Below are positions 48,720 through 60,759 of a stretch of DNA of 64,000 nt, piece after piece. The stretch comes from Sipunculus nudus (lineage: Eukaryota; Annelida; Sipuncula; Golfingiida; Sipunculidae): the NCBI GenBank assembly GCA_026874595.1, contig CM049307.1, positions 35,506,862 through 35,570,861 of the forward strand, written 5' to 3'. Position 1 is the first letter of the stretch, and each line of letters opens with the position of its first letter. The notes beneath the pieces were generated by a model. The model had not been told where the DNA came from. It saw only the letters and a list, made by a program, of their open reading frames with translations, and made no database searches. Made by a program: the position numbers and the translations under genes.

Positions 48720-51700
48720 GAATGGGGCCTTTTATAAGATGTATGTCTTTTAACATACGAGGACTGAATGATTATATGAAAAGAAAAAAACTGTATCTGT
48801 GGATGAAAGATAATAATATAGATATAACATTTTTACAAGAGACATTTTGTACCAAATCCAAAAAAAATATATATAATTCTAATTGGTATTGACAAATATT
48901 TCACTATTGTAGTGAAAGTCAACATAGCAGAGGTGTAGCTATAGCTTTGGGTAGGAATTTTGAATATAGTCTAATTAATTATGTTTGTGATAACGATGGT
49001 AGGCTTATGCACCAAACGATGAAAATAGCAAACGCAATTTTTATAGGCACGCTCTTAAATGGATATTTCAACACACAGTAAACGAAAAAAATCTAATAAT
49101 TGCTGGCGATTTTAATTGTCACCTACGTCAATGTGACAAAACTACTGATGGAGAAAAGAAAGATAAAAGTCGTATTGAATTTCTTAATATTACCAGAAAG
49201 CTAGATCTACAAGATGTCTTTCAATTGAAACATGGTAAATTAGCAATAGATTTCTCATATGAGAGGGGTACTGAATATAAAAGCAGATTAGATTATATTT
49301 TTATGAATGGAAGATTTGAAATAGTAGAATGTGTTCATAAATATTTAGTATCTGATCGTAGGACATCAAGTTTATCAGATCACAAAGCCGTTATAATGAA
49401 ATGTTGTATTTATCCATATAAAAGAGGGCCCAACTACTGGAAATTAAATGCCAACTTGCTAAGAAATCCTATTTATATTGAAGGTATGACAAAAATTTTA
49501 AGGGTAGAAAAGGAACAATATTTACAGAGTTCCTCAAAAATAAATTTTTGGGAAGAGTTGAAAAGAAAGATTAAGCAATATTCTATAGAGTTTTCAATAG
49601 ATATGTGTAAAGGAGACAGAAGTAAATTAAAACAATTAGAAAATCGGATCATGATCCTAAAAAATAAAAACGAAAATCTTAAAAATAAGATAAAAATTGA
49701 AAACTTGCAAAAAGAGATTGATGAAATATATGAATCAAGGGCTGCAGGTGCAAAAATCAGGTCTCGTGTAAAATGGTGGGAAGAAGGAGAGAAAAATTCT
49801 TCTTACTTTCTCAGACTGGAGACACAAAAACAAATGTCAAATGCAATTTATGAGCTTGAATTAAATGGAGAAAAACTAAAAACTGATGATGAAATTTTGA
49901 GTGGAATATGTACGTTTTATGAAAAATTATACTCCGACGATAATATTGACAAAAGCAAAACGCATAATTTTATGAATGAAGTAAAGATAACCCGATTATT
50001 ATCAGAACCTGAAAAAGAATCGTTGGAAGTATAATTACAGACGAGGAATGTCAAAATATTATTAAAAATCTGAAGGAAAATAGGAGTCCCGGACTAGATG
50101 GCCTGAATCAAGAATTTTATAAACTATTCTGGCCGTATCTAAAAGATTACTATTTAGGTATGATAAACGAAGTGTATAGCTGTGGTAAAATGGGGTATAC
50201 TATGAGACAGGCGGTGATAATGCTTGTTTTTAAAAAAAGGAAGCCGTTCAGATTTGGTTAATTATCGCCCAATCAGCATTACAAACTCTGATTATAAAAT
50301 ATTAGCTTTTGTACTAGCGAAGAGACTCCAAAATATTATACAAAAAATAGTTTCAAAAGAACAAACCGCCTATATAAAAGGACGATACATTGGAACAAAT
50401 GTAAGATATGTATTAGATTATATCGAATTTTGCGAGAAGTATAATAAAAAAGGACTGATTTGTTGTCTCGATTTTTCTAAAGCTTTTGATAGTTTAAATA
50501 TTGATTTCCTACTAAAATGTCTACGTAAGTTTAATTTTGGCAATTCTTTTATTAAATGGGTGGAAATATTTTACAATAGCCCTATTTTTACCGTTAAAAA
50601 CAATGGGTGGCTTACCAAAACACTAACGATGGGAAAAGGAATCCGGCAAGGATGCCCGATTTCTGCTTTACTATTTATTATAGCCACGGAAATTCTATCT
50701 TGTAATATTAAGCAAGATCCAAATATTTCAAGCATTATCCTACCTAACAAAGATAAATGCTCCCCCATACTTCAGTATGCGGATGACACGGCGTTGTTAT
50801 TAAATAACCACATTTCCTTGAAACATGCGTTAAAGCAAGTAAATAAATTTGGTGAAGTATCCGGACTTCAACTGAATCTGAGGAAAACAGAAGGAATCTT
50901 ACTGGGACAGCTACAAAAATGTGATCATAATACAGAAAAATTTGAAATAAATTTTTCTGATAAACCGATTAAATATCTTGGAATTCATATTTCTCACGAT
51001 ATAAAATCCAGTACAAACTATCACTGGGAAAAAAAAATTGAATCAATAGAAAATAAGTTTTGTTCTTGGAAACAACGAAATTTATCTATGAAAGGAAAAA
51101 TTATTTTATTAAAATCATTTGGATTATCTACTTTAACAATGTCACTCTCAGTTATGACTGTACCTAAAAATATTATAATCAGAATAAAAAGGATGTTCTT
51201 TGGGTTTATATGGAAATCAACAGAACGTATCCGGAGAAACACGTTAATTGCAGATTACGAAGATGGTGGTCTACGCATGGTTGATTTAGAATTATATGAA
51301 AAAGCGTTAAAAGCAGCATGGGTGCAAAAATTATTTAGTAAAACCGGTCAAATAAACCCAATAGGGAAGTTCTATGTTAATCAGGTGTGCAAAAACATTC
51401 AATTACTGCTTCATGGTAATTATGAAATTGGCCATGTACCAGAACTGAACGAATTGCCAGTATTCTACAGAGAAATGTTATGTAATTTTAGCCAATGTCA
51501 AACGAAATCTGATATTCGCTATATGAGCAGTAATCAATTCCTAAAACAACAAATATGGTTAAACAAGAACTTTATGTTCCATGGCAAATGCTTATATTTT
51601 AAAAACTGGTTAGATGCAGGGATAATACATGTAAAAGATTTATATGATGAAAACGGAATATTGATTAATGAACGAAATATTTTACATAAATTACGAAAAA

Positions 51701-52629
51701 CAACAGATTGGATCAGGGAATACTATATTATAAGGAATGTCTTTAAGAGATATAATGAAATATTTGAATGTGAAAATGCTCAGTATTGTCATGGAAGGCT
51801 GACTCATAAATATACTATAGACAAAGTGTGTATAGATCTGATGCAAATTAATTCAAAAGCAATATACAAAATCTTTGTTAAGAAGCAAACTGTTCAACCT
51901 TTATCAAAAAGTAAATGGATTAAATCATTTGGATTAGATAAGGATACTTTTTGTTTCAGAGATATATACATACGCAAAGTACAGCGAGAACCGATCGCTA
52001 GATTAGCGGACTTCAATTATAAATTATTACAAGATTTATTGGTTACAAATTCATCATTGTTCAAGTGGAAAAGGAGTATATCTGATAATTGTGAGTTGTG
52101 TAATGTCAAAGAGGATGTTGAACATATGCTCTATACGTGTTGTTTAAACAAATGCATTTGGAGAAAATTTGAAACCTGTTTTAAATGTAAATTGAGTTGG
52201 AAGATATTTGTGGTAGGATATTCATCGGAAAATCATTTCTTGAACTGTATTGAAGAGAGTATATCTTTTATTATGTGGTCACTGTACAAGTTCAAAATCA
52301 AGTGTAAAATGAAAGATATCTATCCTTCTGCAGAGGGATTGATTGGATATATACAGTATGATTTAAAAAGTTATCTAAACACAAGATTTGTAAAGAAGTA
52401 TAAAGAAAAACAAGTGAAATTAGGCCAGCTGTTTGATATGTTGTAAAGATAAAGATATATTGCACACTGCATGTAAGTCCTTATAAATATATGTTATGTC
52501 TATCCACTTCCTTTACCTGCCGGGGGAAGATTGGAGTAATGGAAATGGCAGAATGGAAATGAATAAAGATATTTAAAAAATAAAAAAAAAATAAAAATAA
52601 AAAAAAAAATTAAAAAAAAAAAAAAAAAA
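48004..52629 (+). mobile_element. 5'-truncated L1/Tx1-type LINE with TSDs and poly(A) tail
   Basis: AATCGTATGGCTTG occurs at 47990-48003 and again at 52628-52641, directly after an A-rich tail (about 52577-52629). This 13-14 bp target-site duplication fixes the insert at about 4.63 kb. Order: zinc knuckles and NADAR domain (ORF1), 2-nt gap, ORF2 with APE endonuclease, reverse transcriptase (YADD) and a C-terminal cysteine/histidine motif, then a 3' UTR of about 130 bp and the tail. The 5' end falls inside ORF1. ORF2 carries a nonsense codon, an internal deletion and two frameshifts, so this copy is inactive. Overall form matches L1-superfamily elements of the Tx1-like group. Confidence 0.9.
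48722..52446 (+). pseudogene. LINE ORF2: APE endonuclease and reverse transcriptase, disrupted
   Basis: The ATG at 48722 lies two bases after the ORF1 stop. The endonuclease opens with SFNIRGLND and FLQET (the metal-binding E) and later has GDFNCHL and SDHKAV. A TGA at 48890-48892 interrupts it, and near 48990 a block before YAPND is deleted with a frame change. The frame then runs to 50034, where one lost base ends it, and a seventh A in an A-run near 50230 shifts it again. From there 740 codons are open: NYRPISITN, CLDFSKAFDSL, GIRQGCPISALLF, QYADDTALLL (catalytic YADD), KYLGIHIS, then the thumb/connection region and CELC-x6-H-x4-C near the end. The A-run shift could be a sequencing error; the deletion could not. 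Confidence 0.9.
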
Positions 52630-52641
52630 TCGTATGGCTTG

Positions 52642-53350
52642 TATCACGACTCAAGTTAGGCTTACCAGCCCAATATTAATGCCCATCGAGTCGTGTATTC
52701 ACGGCTAGGCTATGATAGGATTGATCAAATGTGTCACATTCAAGACAAAAAATATTTACATTTAAACCAGATAACCAACAATGCTATAGATTAAATCCTT
52801 TGCAACATATATAAATTGACCTAAATTCTTTAAAGCCATTTTTGAGGCAGCTGCCTTTTTGCAAAACACGAGCCATGAGAATTGGCTGCCCACTGAAGTC
52901 AGAAAAGTTTTGTCCAAGGCAGCCACATCCGGGTTTAGCTAACGCGGCTCCAGGGCTCTATAATCTGGGCCTATGACTATTCGGTCTAGGCCTATTCATC
53001 CTAGACGTTGCACAGTCAATTTATTGGAACTATTTTATAATATCGAGTAAAAGGGCCTTTTTAACCCAGTTTCTTTGTTGTCTCTGTACCATGTGTGTAC
53101 GATCTGTATTGCTAAGATTTAAGAACACTCCCTCAAGAAACGTGCAAGAAACCGGGATATGGCTACCTGTTGAATTCTTTTCCCGCTTAATAAAGATACA
53201 GAAGTATGTTAATTATTAACCCCAAATAAATTCAACAAAAACAGGTCATCGTATACCTATGTGTATATTGAAATTATATGAAGAAGAGAAGAAATATTCT
53301 AAAACGTTTGGAATTGAGAGAGGAAACGTGATAGACGAGCTTGGTTGAGA
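52642..53350. other. Intergenic sequence right of the LINE
   Basis: It continues the pre-insertion sequence directly after the target duplication. AT-rich, no gene or strong repeat recognised. Confidence 0.5.
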
Positions 53351-53355
53351 ATGTA

Positions 53356-53597
53356 CGGAGCCCGGGAGACGACATGGTGTAAATATTTATCATTTCGTGC
53401 GCACGAATTACTAATCCGTGCGCACGAATTACTAATCCGTGCGCACAAATTACTTATTCGTGGCCACGAATTACTAATCCGTGCGCACGAATTACTAGGT
53501 GTGAAAAAAAAATATATTTCTAAGGTGGGAAAAATATTTCTTAATTCGTGCGCACGAATTAATAAATATTTTTCACCATGTCGTCTCCCGGGCTCCG
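53356..53597. mobile_element. MITE with palindromic 21-bp minisatellite, complete copy
   Basis: Inverted ends CGGAGCCCGGGAGACGACAT and its complement, flanked by TA (53354-53355, 53598-53599). The body is a run of 21-bp monomers built on the 18-bp palindrome AATTCGTGCGCACGAATT, then CTAGGTGTGAAAAAAAAATA and another palindrome. Its internal order is reversed relative to the two copies downstream. ORFs with RAHELLI heptads on both strands are repeat artefacts. Confidence 0.8.
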
Positions 53598-53872
53598 TAC
53601 AACGATGATAAGGTAGGTTGTTGTTTTTTACCAGAGAAAGCCTTAGAAATTTTCCACCATGCACGGCAACTGGGTCTGTGAGTTTATATTTTTATTCTTT
53701 AAGTATCGCTTAAAGCCCTATCTATTTTCAATATACAGAGTTCCGAATTTTCCAAGGTAGGAAGTCACAGACCTGTCTGAAGGCGCTGGGATCCATTTTG
53801 ACAACTGTGTGTGCCCGCTGAAACTGCCAGCTTGTGCCTAGACTGAGTCGATGTGTGCTTGCTTCTCATTGG

Positions 53873-54194
53873 CTAGTAATTCGTCCGCACGAATTAATAA
53901 CTCGTGCGCACGAATTAGTAGCCAATGAGCATTGAGCCAGCAACATAAGAGAGCTGTTTTCATTGGTCACTAATTCGTGCGCACGGATTAGTAATTCGTG
54001 CGCACGTATATATATATATTTCTTCCACCTTGGAAATATATTTTTCACACCTAGTAATTCGTGCGCACGGATTAGTAATTCGTGGCCACGAATTTGTAAT
54101 TCGTGAGCACGGATTAGTAATTGGTGCGCACAGATTAGCAATTCGTGCGCACGAATTAATAAATATTTTTCACCATGTCGTCTCCCGGGCTCCG
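53873..54194. mobile_element. Partial second copy of the palindromic-minisatellite MITE
   Basis: Contains TTCCACCTTGGAAATATATT, TTTCACACCTAGTAATTCG, about six to seven 21-bp monomers, and the right end CACCATGTCGTCTCCCGGGC. Palindromic monomers also occur to its left (53875-53925, 53970-54005), separated by unrelated sequence, suggesting a rearranged or nested left half. Confidence 0.7.
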
Positions 54195-54519
54195 TATCGT
54201 TGGGACATAATGGGAACATTATCATAGACAGAGCCGATCAGGCTGAAATTTTTATCAGTTATTTTGCTTCACAAAGTAACTACAGTTACAGTTCTCAACC
54301 GCCATTTGACGATGATGTTAAATTGCAAATTACTCATAAACTAGGTTAAATGAACTTCACAGGAACTGAGGTATCTCATGTCATATTTGGGATTCGCTTT
54401 CCTGACAGGAACACATAAACATGATATATTTGAAAGCCAATAAGCGTTTGGAAATTTTTAAAAAAAAATTAAAATTCCATTTCAGTATGAATTTTAGATC
54501 GTATGTACAAATCATTAAT

Positions 54520-54990
54520 ACGTTAAGTAAAGGAGTGTGGTGTTTTAATATTTAACAATTGTTCTGTCAGACAGTCATACCAACTAGAGCGTATACAACG
54601 GAAAGTATGTTTAACATGTACTGGAGCGCTCTCGACTTCCAGCACTGGAACTATGGTAAAAGAGCTATAACGGTCAAGTATAAAAATAAGAAGAGAGCTG
54701 GCTATACAATCCACATTTTATGAAATGATTAACTGACTAGCTCCAGATTATCTGCTTATATAATAATTTAAACTCTGTCTCATGCTCAGCCCTATACAGC
54801 CCACGCAAATCGCATTTGCTAAAGATACCAAGGTTCACACGGAAAGACTGTCGATTTCTTTCCTTTCAATTTTATTTTCTTTCCTTTCAATAGCCTCCAC
54901 ATTTTGAAACAGTTTCCTATAATTCAGTCGACTTCAATAGATTCCTTTAAGGAAAATGTTCATGACTTTTTAAACCCTGCCTCTCGAGAA
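54520..54990 (+). pseudogene. Possible LINE reverse-transcriptase C-terminal remnant
   Basis: Plus-strand frames broken by stops and shifts show an R-F-T-R-K-D-C-R-F-x-S-F pattern (about 54832) followed by QSTSIDSFKENVHDFLN (about 54925). This resembles the R-x-x-x-F-x-S-F ... WNSLP ... S-x-x-x-FK end of CR1/Jockey-type LINE ORF2 proteins. Weak, by eye. Confidence 0.3.
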
Positions 54991-55349
54991 ATATACAGTT
55001 ATTATTGCGATAATCGTCGTCAACATAAGCTTATCCATACTATGTTACGACTAGTTGCCAGTTACTGAATTCAGTACCTTTTTTTTCAATTTGAAAGACT
55101 GATGGTTTAATCTAACAAAAATGCCCGATATGGACTGAGACGTTTATATTTGTTGTATTACGCCTACCAGGATAATAATATATGTATAAGTATCAGTGTA
55201 TATCTTATCGTGTGTGAATATTTGTTTTCCAATCTGATCATTTATATATACATATATATATACATTCATGTTAATTTTTCACTTTCTTTTAATTTATATA
55301 CAGGAAAGCAGTTGCAGTAGCCTTATCGGCTCCTTTGTTATCCTATTGA

Positions 55350-55762
55350 AATAAATATTTTTCCACCTTGGAAATATATTTTTCACACCTAGTAATTCAT
55401 GCGCAGGGATTAGTAATGCGTGGCCACGAATTAGTAATTCGTGCGCAGGGATTAGTAATTCGTGGCCACGAATTAGTAATTCGTGCGCACGGATTAGTAA
55501 TTCGTGCGCATGGATTAGTAATTCGTACGCACGGGTTCGTAATTCGTGGCCACGAATTAGTAATTCGTGCGCAGGATTAGTAATTCATGGCCACGAATTA
55601 GTAATTCGTGCGCACGGATTAGTAATTCGTGTGCATGGATTAGTAATTCGTACGCACGGGTTCGTAATTCGTGGCCACGAATTAGTAATTCGTGCGTACG
55701 GATTATTAATTCGTGCGCACGAATTAATAAATATATTTCACGATGTCGTCTCCCGGGCTCCG
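55350..55762. mobile_element. Third copy of the palindromic-minisatellite MITE (long array)
   Basis: Begins in TTTTTCCACCTTGGAAATAT and TTTCACACCTAG, carries about 16 monomers of 21 bp, and ends ATGTCGTCTCCCGGGCTCCG followed by TA. Monomer centres alternate between GCGC and GGCC, as in AATTCGTGGCCACGAATT. An internal block (about 55420-55555) appears duplicated at about 55555-55690, so the array has expanded by segment copying. Confidence 0.8.
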
Positions 55763-56093
55763 TAAGAATGTGATACGCGAGGAAAAATACCGTGTAAATG
55801 CATCAAATAAATTCACTGCACAAATGTCTTGCGGAACCTTGTCGTGTACCACTTGCATAAGGAATTCTATTGAAGAGACGACAGACACAGATATATGCTG
55901 CGAATTGAAAGATGCAGTTGTACCTGTATTACGGTCTTTTGGGAACATTACGGAAGCGCACTTAATAGTCCAAATAAGAGACATTTTTACACTGTCGTAC
56001 TGCTATGTAACAAGCAGCATTGTCAATTTGTTGGATTCTCTGAGTCTTGCGATCACGGAACGAAGAAGACAATGCAATGGATTCGTAAAATGA
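55743..56093 (+). CDS. Unidentified ORF starting in the MITE end (116 aa)
   Basis: The first codons (MSSPGLR) are MITE sequence. The rest is a mixed-composition frame with a cysteine cluster (CGTLSCTTC, then CC) and hydrophobic stretches such as IVQIRDIFTLSYCYVTSSIV. I recognise no family. If coding, it may be a terminal exon whose upstream part was interrupted by the MITE, with a splice site near 55762. A chance ORF is equally possible. Confidence 0.3.
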   Translation: MSSPGLRKNVIREEKYRVNASNKFTAQMSCGTLSCTTCIRNSIEETTDTDICCELKDAVVPVLRSFGNITEAHLIVQIRDIFTLSYCYVTSSIVNLLDSLSLAITERRRQCNGFVK

Positions 56094-56117
56094 TAAAGAA
56101 AACTTACGTACAAACCT

Positions 56118-56123
56118 TGTACA

Positions 56124-56217
<94 letters not shown>
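56118..56217. repeat. Compound (CA)n(TA)n(GA)n microsatellite
   Basis: Three pure dinucleotide tracts follow each other without interruption. ORFs over them on both strands are artefacts. Confidence 0.95.
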
Positions 56218-56219
<2 letters not shown>

Positions 56220-57298
56220 AAAGATGCAAGTATGAAACTGCTGGCATTGCAACCACTGCATCCTGGCAATTCTGAAGCACAGTCATAAATTTTAATATGT
56301 ATGATTCCAAATAGATCGTAAACAGTGACTTAAGGACAATACAATTATTTGTTTCTTTTTTACTGTTCAATAAGAAGAATGAGTCCCTTATATATTCCTA
56401 TGCCCGTGCAAAGATCATAGATTACCACTGCTATGGCAGTTTCTTGACTGCAGCGCCTTGGACCATACAGAAACCAAGTTTCCGGTAGTCAATAGATAAC
56501 TGTTATTATAACATATGGCTTAAATTATGACCGGACATATGGCAAAGCATATATTTTTACAAACTCAGAGAATTGATTGCTTCCTAGTCGAATATTCACG
56601 TGATACGGCCAACATCACTGACGCGTGTACAAATCTGAAGGCCTGCACGTATTCATAAAAGTTTAAATGGGCATTAGATGTTAAAATCTTTCCACAGCCA
56701 AACAAGGAAATGTGTCAGAGAGCTAGGAATTCTGGAGAACCTGATTATGGAAATATTCACGATATAAACACATTCAAGGGACCTATTCCGATATCAAACG
56801 TGTATTATACAAAGATAAATGAGGGTGAGGTCGTTCTCTAATAGAATGGCGATTTAGTATGTATGTATATCAATAACTACCGAAGTGAGACTTCTATATT
56901 CTATTCAGTATTCTATTATATGGCTAGCAGGCAAAGTTGAAGTATGTAGATGTGTTTAAAAATGTTTATCTCAGTTAAATATTACATTTTACATGCTCGC
57001 ATATGATACGTCTCATCTCCACATTCATTTATTATCTGCATGACTATACATTGCATATAGTATTTCACAGTATTGTCTGAATACAAACCGGATAGAAATT
57101 TGTTCTTTTTTGGATATTACCCAAATTATTTGGTTGTAAAATTGCCTAAGTCCAAATGTATACAGTCATTAATATTCAAGGAGGGTAAGAGAAACTGATT
57201 TAAGTAATTACCATTGGTGATATCATGGCTTCCAGTGTCAGATTGTACAGATTTTTTAACAAAGACACAATAACATTCCGGTAAATACCTGTTTAAGA

Positions 57299-57601
57299 AT
57301 GAACTTTGTCGCCAAAATTGACCTGGTGTTGTTGTCGTCTGCTTGCTTCCAGATTCTCGTCTGGTCTGTCACTTCTGGAAGTCCGCACCCTCTTGTTATA
57401 GACCATTTGTCAAAGAGCGCCTCCTGGGATGACGATACGTTTACAAATATACATTCTAATAGTTTTTTTAATGCTTTTACTTTTAAGTTGAGCCGCAAAG
57501 TGGAGAAATGCATGCATCGCCTGCATGGAAGTCATGTTCAAAGGATTTACATCTGTTCGATATTCGTCCATTTGCCATGTTGTGACATTATCACGGCATG
57601 A
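57299..57601 (+). CDS. Unidentified small secreted-like ORF (100 aa)
   Basis: The ORF opens with MNFVAKIDLVLLSSACFQIL and VWSVTSGSP, a charged start, hydrophobic core and small-residue end that resemble a signal peptide, followed by a hydrophilic region with few cysteines. It could be a small secreted protein or a first exon. No homologue is recognised, and an 85-codon ORF overlaps it on the minus strand. Low confidence. Confidence 0.25.
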   Translation: MNFVAKIDLVLLSSACFQILVWSVTSGSPHPLVIDHLSKSASWDDDTFTNIHSNSFFNAFTFKLSRKVEKCMHRLHGSHVQRIYICSIFVHLPCCDIITA

Positions 57602-60185
57602 GACAACATTAAGAATCCGGGTGCGAGCAAAAAAATTGAAGCCAACAAATTAAGAAGTAATTAAGAAGTCATAAATCAATGTAAAATATTGACACAGAAC
57701 TCTTTCATAGCTTTCAATTTATCTTTGTGATGCAATTAGTGTTTTTCAACGGGTCCACTTTCAAAAGTTGCCGATGAATAGTTTTTTTTTGCTGAAGGAA
57801 GCTCGATATTTTACTACTCATGAATTAACACAAAAACGGTTGTATATGGGTATCATCTTAAATGATCATTTGTGGAACTTCAAATTATATCAGGTTAAGG
57901 GCATGCAGTGTAAACACAGGATTTTAAGAGTATTATATATACATGTATTTTTATAAACGACAAGTGCCTTGTGTGTGCTTGACCTATCGTCTGCCGTACT
58001 AGGATCAGCTTACGTACTTCTTGTAAAGTGTCAACAGTTTCATAATATATGTTATTTCATTTAGAAAGGGAAGCTTTCTTCATGAATGTGTACGACCCGA
58101 ATTTATGGAATTTCTGACTTACTCTTGGTATATATTAATGAACTGTAGGTAATTTCTGTTCAGAAAAGTTCTTAAAAAACCCTGTAATAGACGTTTGTAA
58201 TCGCTTATCTAGAAGCTGTTAGTAAACACGGTATATATAAGCCAATGTTGTCAAACAGAAAAACCATGCACAGGTCCGGACGTTGAAAAGTCAGTAGTTG
58301 CAAGACACACTTTGCAAAACTCAGGTTGTATGTCCTTGCTGAATGTGTTTTGATAATTTAGGCGTCCCCCTGCACGTTATAAAAACGTGAATGTGAACAA
58401 AATAAACATCCTGTGTGCATAGGGGTCGGCGTTCTCTGGCCTTATTTTTATAAAAGGTTCAATGATAATTGCAAGTTAATATACGTCAAATATCGGAATA
58501 AAACCCTTTAATTAACGCTACAAACAGGAGCACGATAGTCAAGTAAAACTTTGACTTTTCTTTGGTGAAATTAATGTCTATGATACGGAAATTTCGACAT
58601 ATTGACCCGCTTCTGATATACATGTCCCTTTCAATGTAACTTTATTTATGCTAATTCAGTCACACGAAAACAAAAGATCACAATCAAACTTCCAGAGAAA
58701 TCTTGTCGATAGAGGCACACTGGTACCTGCTGTTTATTTGACTTTACGTTCACAGCATGATGGGTGGTCCTGCTGGTAAGGTAATTTTTCAGCCATTATG
58801 CTACATTATCACAGTATGAGTTAATGTATCAAAATATGAAAGTTGATCAGTACGTGAACCCAACGTTCCCTTTCAAGAAGTTATGCTATGAATCTTCATT
58901 AGAAAAAATGTATCAAAACACTAAGGTGTTGAGTGAGAACAAAACAATTACTTCTGTTAATGTGTTTCACCAAGAATTAAGTGCATTCTGTAATCTAAAG
59001 TTGCTTTGTATTTGCTGCATAAAGAATTTAGGTAGCATCATTTGCACAAAAAAAATCCTCAAAATAAATCCAAAAGTTGTTTCATATGTATTATAAACCA
59101 AAAAACTATGTATTATTTCAAATCTAATACCAACTTGCAGATGGATTTATTATTTTTTTTAGAAATTCACATTAATTTTAAAATTTAAAAGAATTTAAAA
59201 GTTTAAATGGTACACGATCTCAAGCAACCAGTAACAGCAAATCACTTTTTAACCACATTTTATGATTATTAATCTACATGGCAATATCTCAAACCCGTTT
59301 TTTGTCTATCATGTATCTTTCATGTTTAATAATTATATTAATTTTTTTAAAGAATAAAAAATGAGATTTTTTGCTAGTTTAACCAATAAAGTATACGACT
59401 ATATGACGGGACAGCACACACTTCCTCTCATTTTATATACTGGTTAACCAGTCCCGATGACTGCCGCACCTGCGGGGCCTGGTTGTGAAATCTTCCCCAT
59501 AACTGCGTAATAACACCGAGGAAACCCAAAAATGCGCACTCGTATGTGAGTGAAACGACCTTCCCATTATCTTGCAGAGCGCTCAAGTTGCATGGGTGGA
59601 GACCAACCGGGAAAGATCTCAGCTAAGATACCAATTTTAGATCTCTCGGCTCCGAGTCCGGTGCTCTATTCCTAGACCACATAAGCCGGTCAAAATATGA
59701 ACAGCTGTTAATAGTCTGTTACCTAGACCTCTGCACTATAGTACCCGAGCTATGATAGAAAGTACAAACGTATAGCGATATTGATAGTGCCTTGGTCAAT
59801 CTACGTTGTGGCTGGCACGACTACAATATACAGACATATATAGCGGTGAAAGCGGTCCAGTACGGTTAATTGATGGCTGTGGGAGTAATGGACGCAATAA
59901 TGTACGAAATATATAATCACCTTAAGTTTCCTTAAAACAGTCAATATACCGGGTATATTAAAGCAAATGATATGCAGCTGGAACATATACAGCCCTTATA
60001 TTACCATCACACTCCTCTAAAGCAGGCCCCGCACACAAACACATGCACGAACATCACTGCCACCATATCTACTAATTGTTTACTCACTAATTTACTCATT
60101 GTTTAAATAACTAAAATGAATTTCTAATAAATAAAAAATCATGCTTCTGTGAATATAAAAAAATGTAAATTATCTGTTGAAAAAA
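57602..60185. other. Intergenic, no gene recognised
   Basis: Mostly unique AT-rich sequence. At 59445-59700 a GC-richer block ends in GACTCGGAGCCGAGAGATC-like phrasing on the minus strand after a GTGGTCTAGGAATAGAGC A-box-like segment; it may be a tRNA-related SINE, but a B box is not evident. Confidence 0.4.
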
Positions 60186-60475
60186 AAACCAAATAATTGC
60201 AGCCATGGGGGGGGGGGGGGGAGGGGGTCCGCCCGCCTCCCTTTTTTTTGTTATCCGAAGCGACCTTTTTTGAGGGTTTCAGACAATCTTTTGCGGCCTA
60301 GAACATCCCCCCCCCCCCCCCCCCCCCCCACACACGCTTTTCCAGGACCTGGGGACTTTTTTGGGGGGTTTTTCATTAGTCCTTCTGGGTTGGACCCCCC
60401 CCCCCCCCCCCCTTTCCTAAATCCTGGTCCTCCTCTGTTTGGGGAAAACGTAGCTTTCTATAAAACAGATTAGAG
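60186..60475. repeat. Poly(G)/poly(C)-rich repeat
   Basis: G-run at about 60207-60222 and two long C-runs (about 60308-60329 and 60396-60412) around TTTTTGAGGGTTTCAGACAA and TCCTAAATCCTGG. The last phrase links it to the poly(G) MITE at 36608-36725. The 98-codon ORF is a homopolymer artefact. Confidence 0.6.
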
Positions 60476-60759
60476 AGAACGTGTCTTTATGTTAAAAGCT
60501 AAACTCAGCGCCCACTCCTCCACTGTTGATGGTTTAATTTGGCTACACATGTTTGGCATCCTCAGCAATGGAAAATTAGAAGATTAAAGACCTTTACCAA
60601 TTAAAACTAGAAAACGGGCAGTGGACAAGCGACCACATGTATCTGCCAAATCACAGAGGCATGGGTAAAGCGAGGCATTGAATGTTCTTGACATGAAATG
60701 AATCCAAATTTGTGGCATCAGTGATGCCAATTAAACTCATCATATGTGAACAATTTTCA

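Noticed and set aside
53390..55700. CRISPR-like array of regularly spaced repeats
   Set aside because: The units are contiguous 21-bp palindromic monomers without unique spacers, in a eukaryotic genome and inside a MITE.
53345..55773. ORFs with heptad repeats (LVIRAHE type) as repeat proteins
   Set aside because: A 21-bp repeat gives heptads in all frames on both strands; this is a minisatellite artefact.
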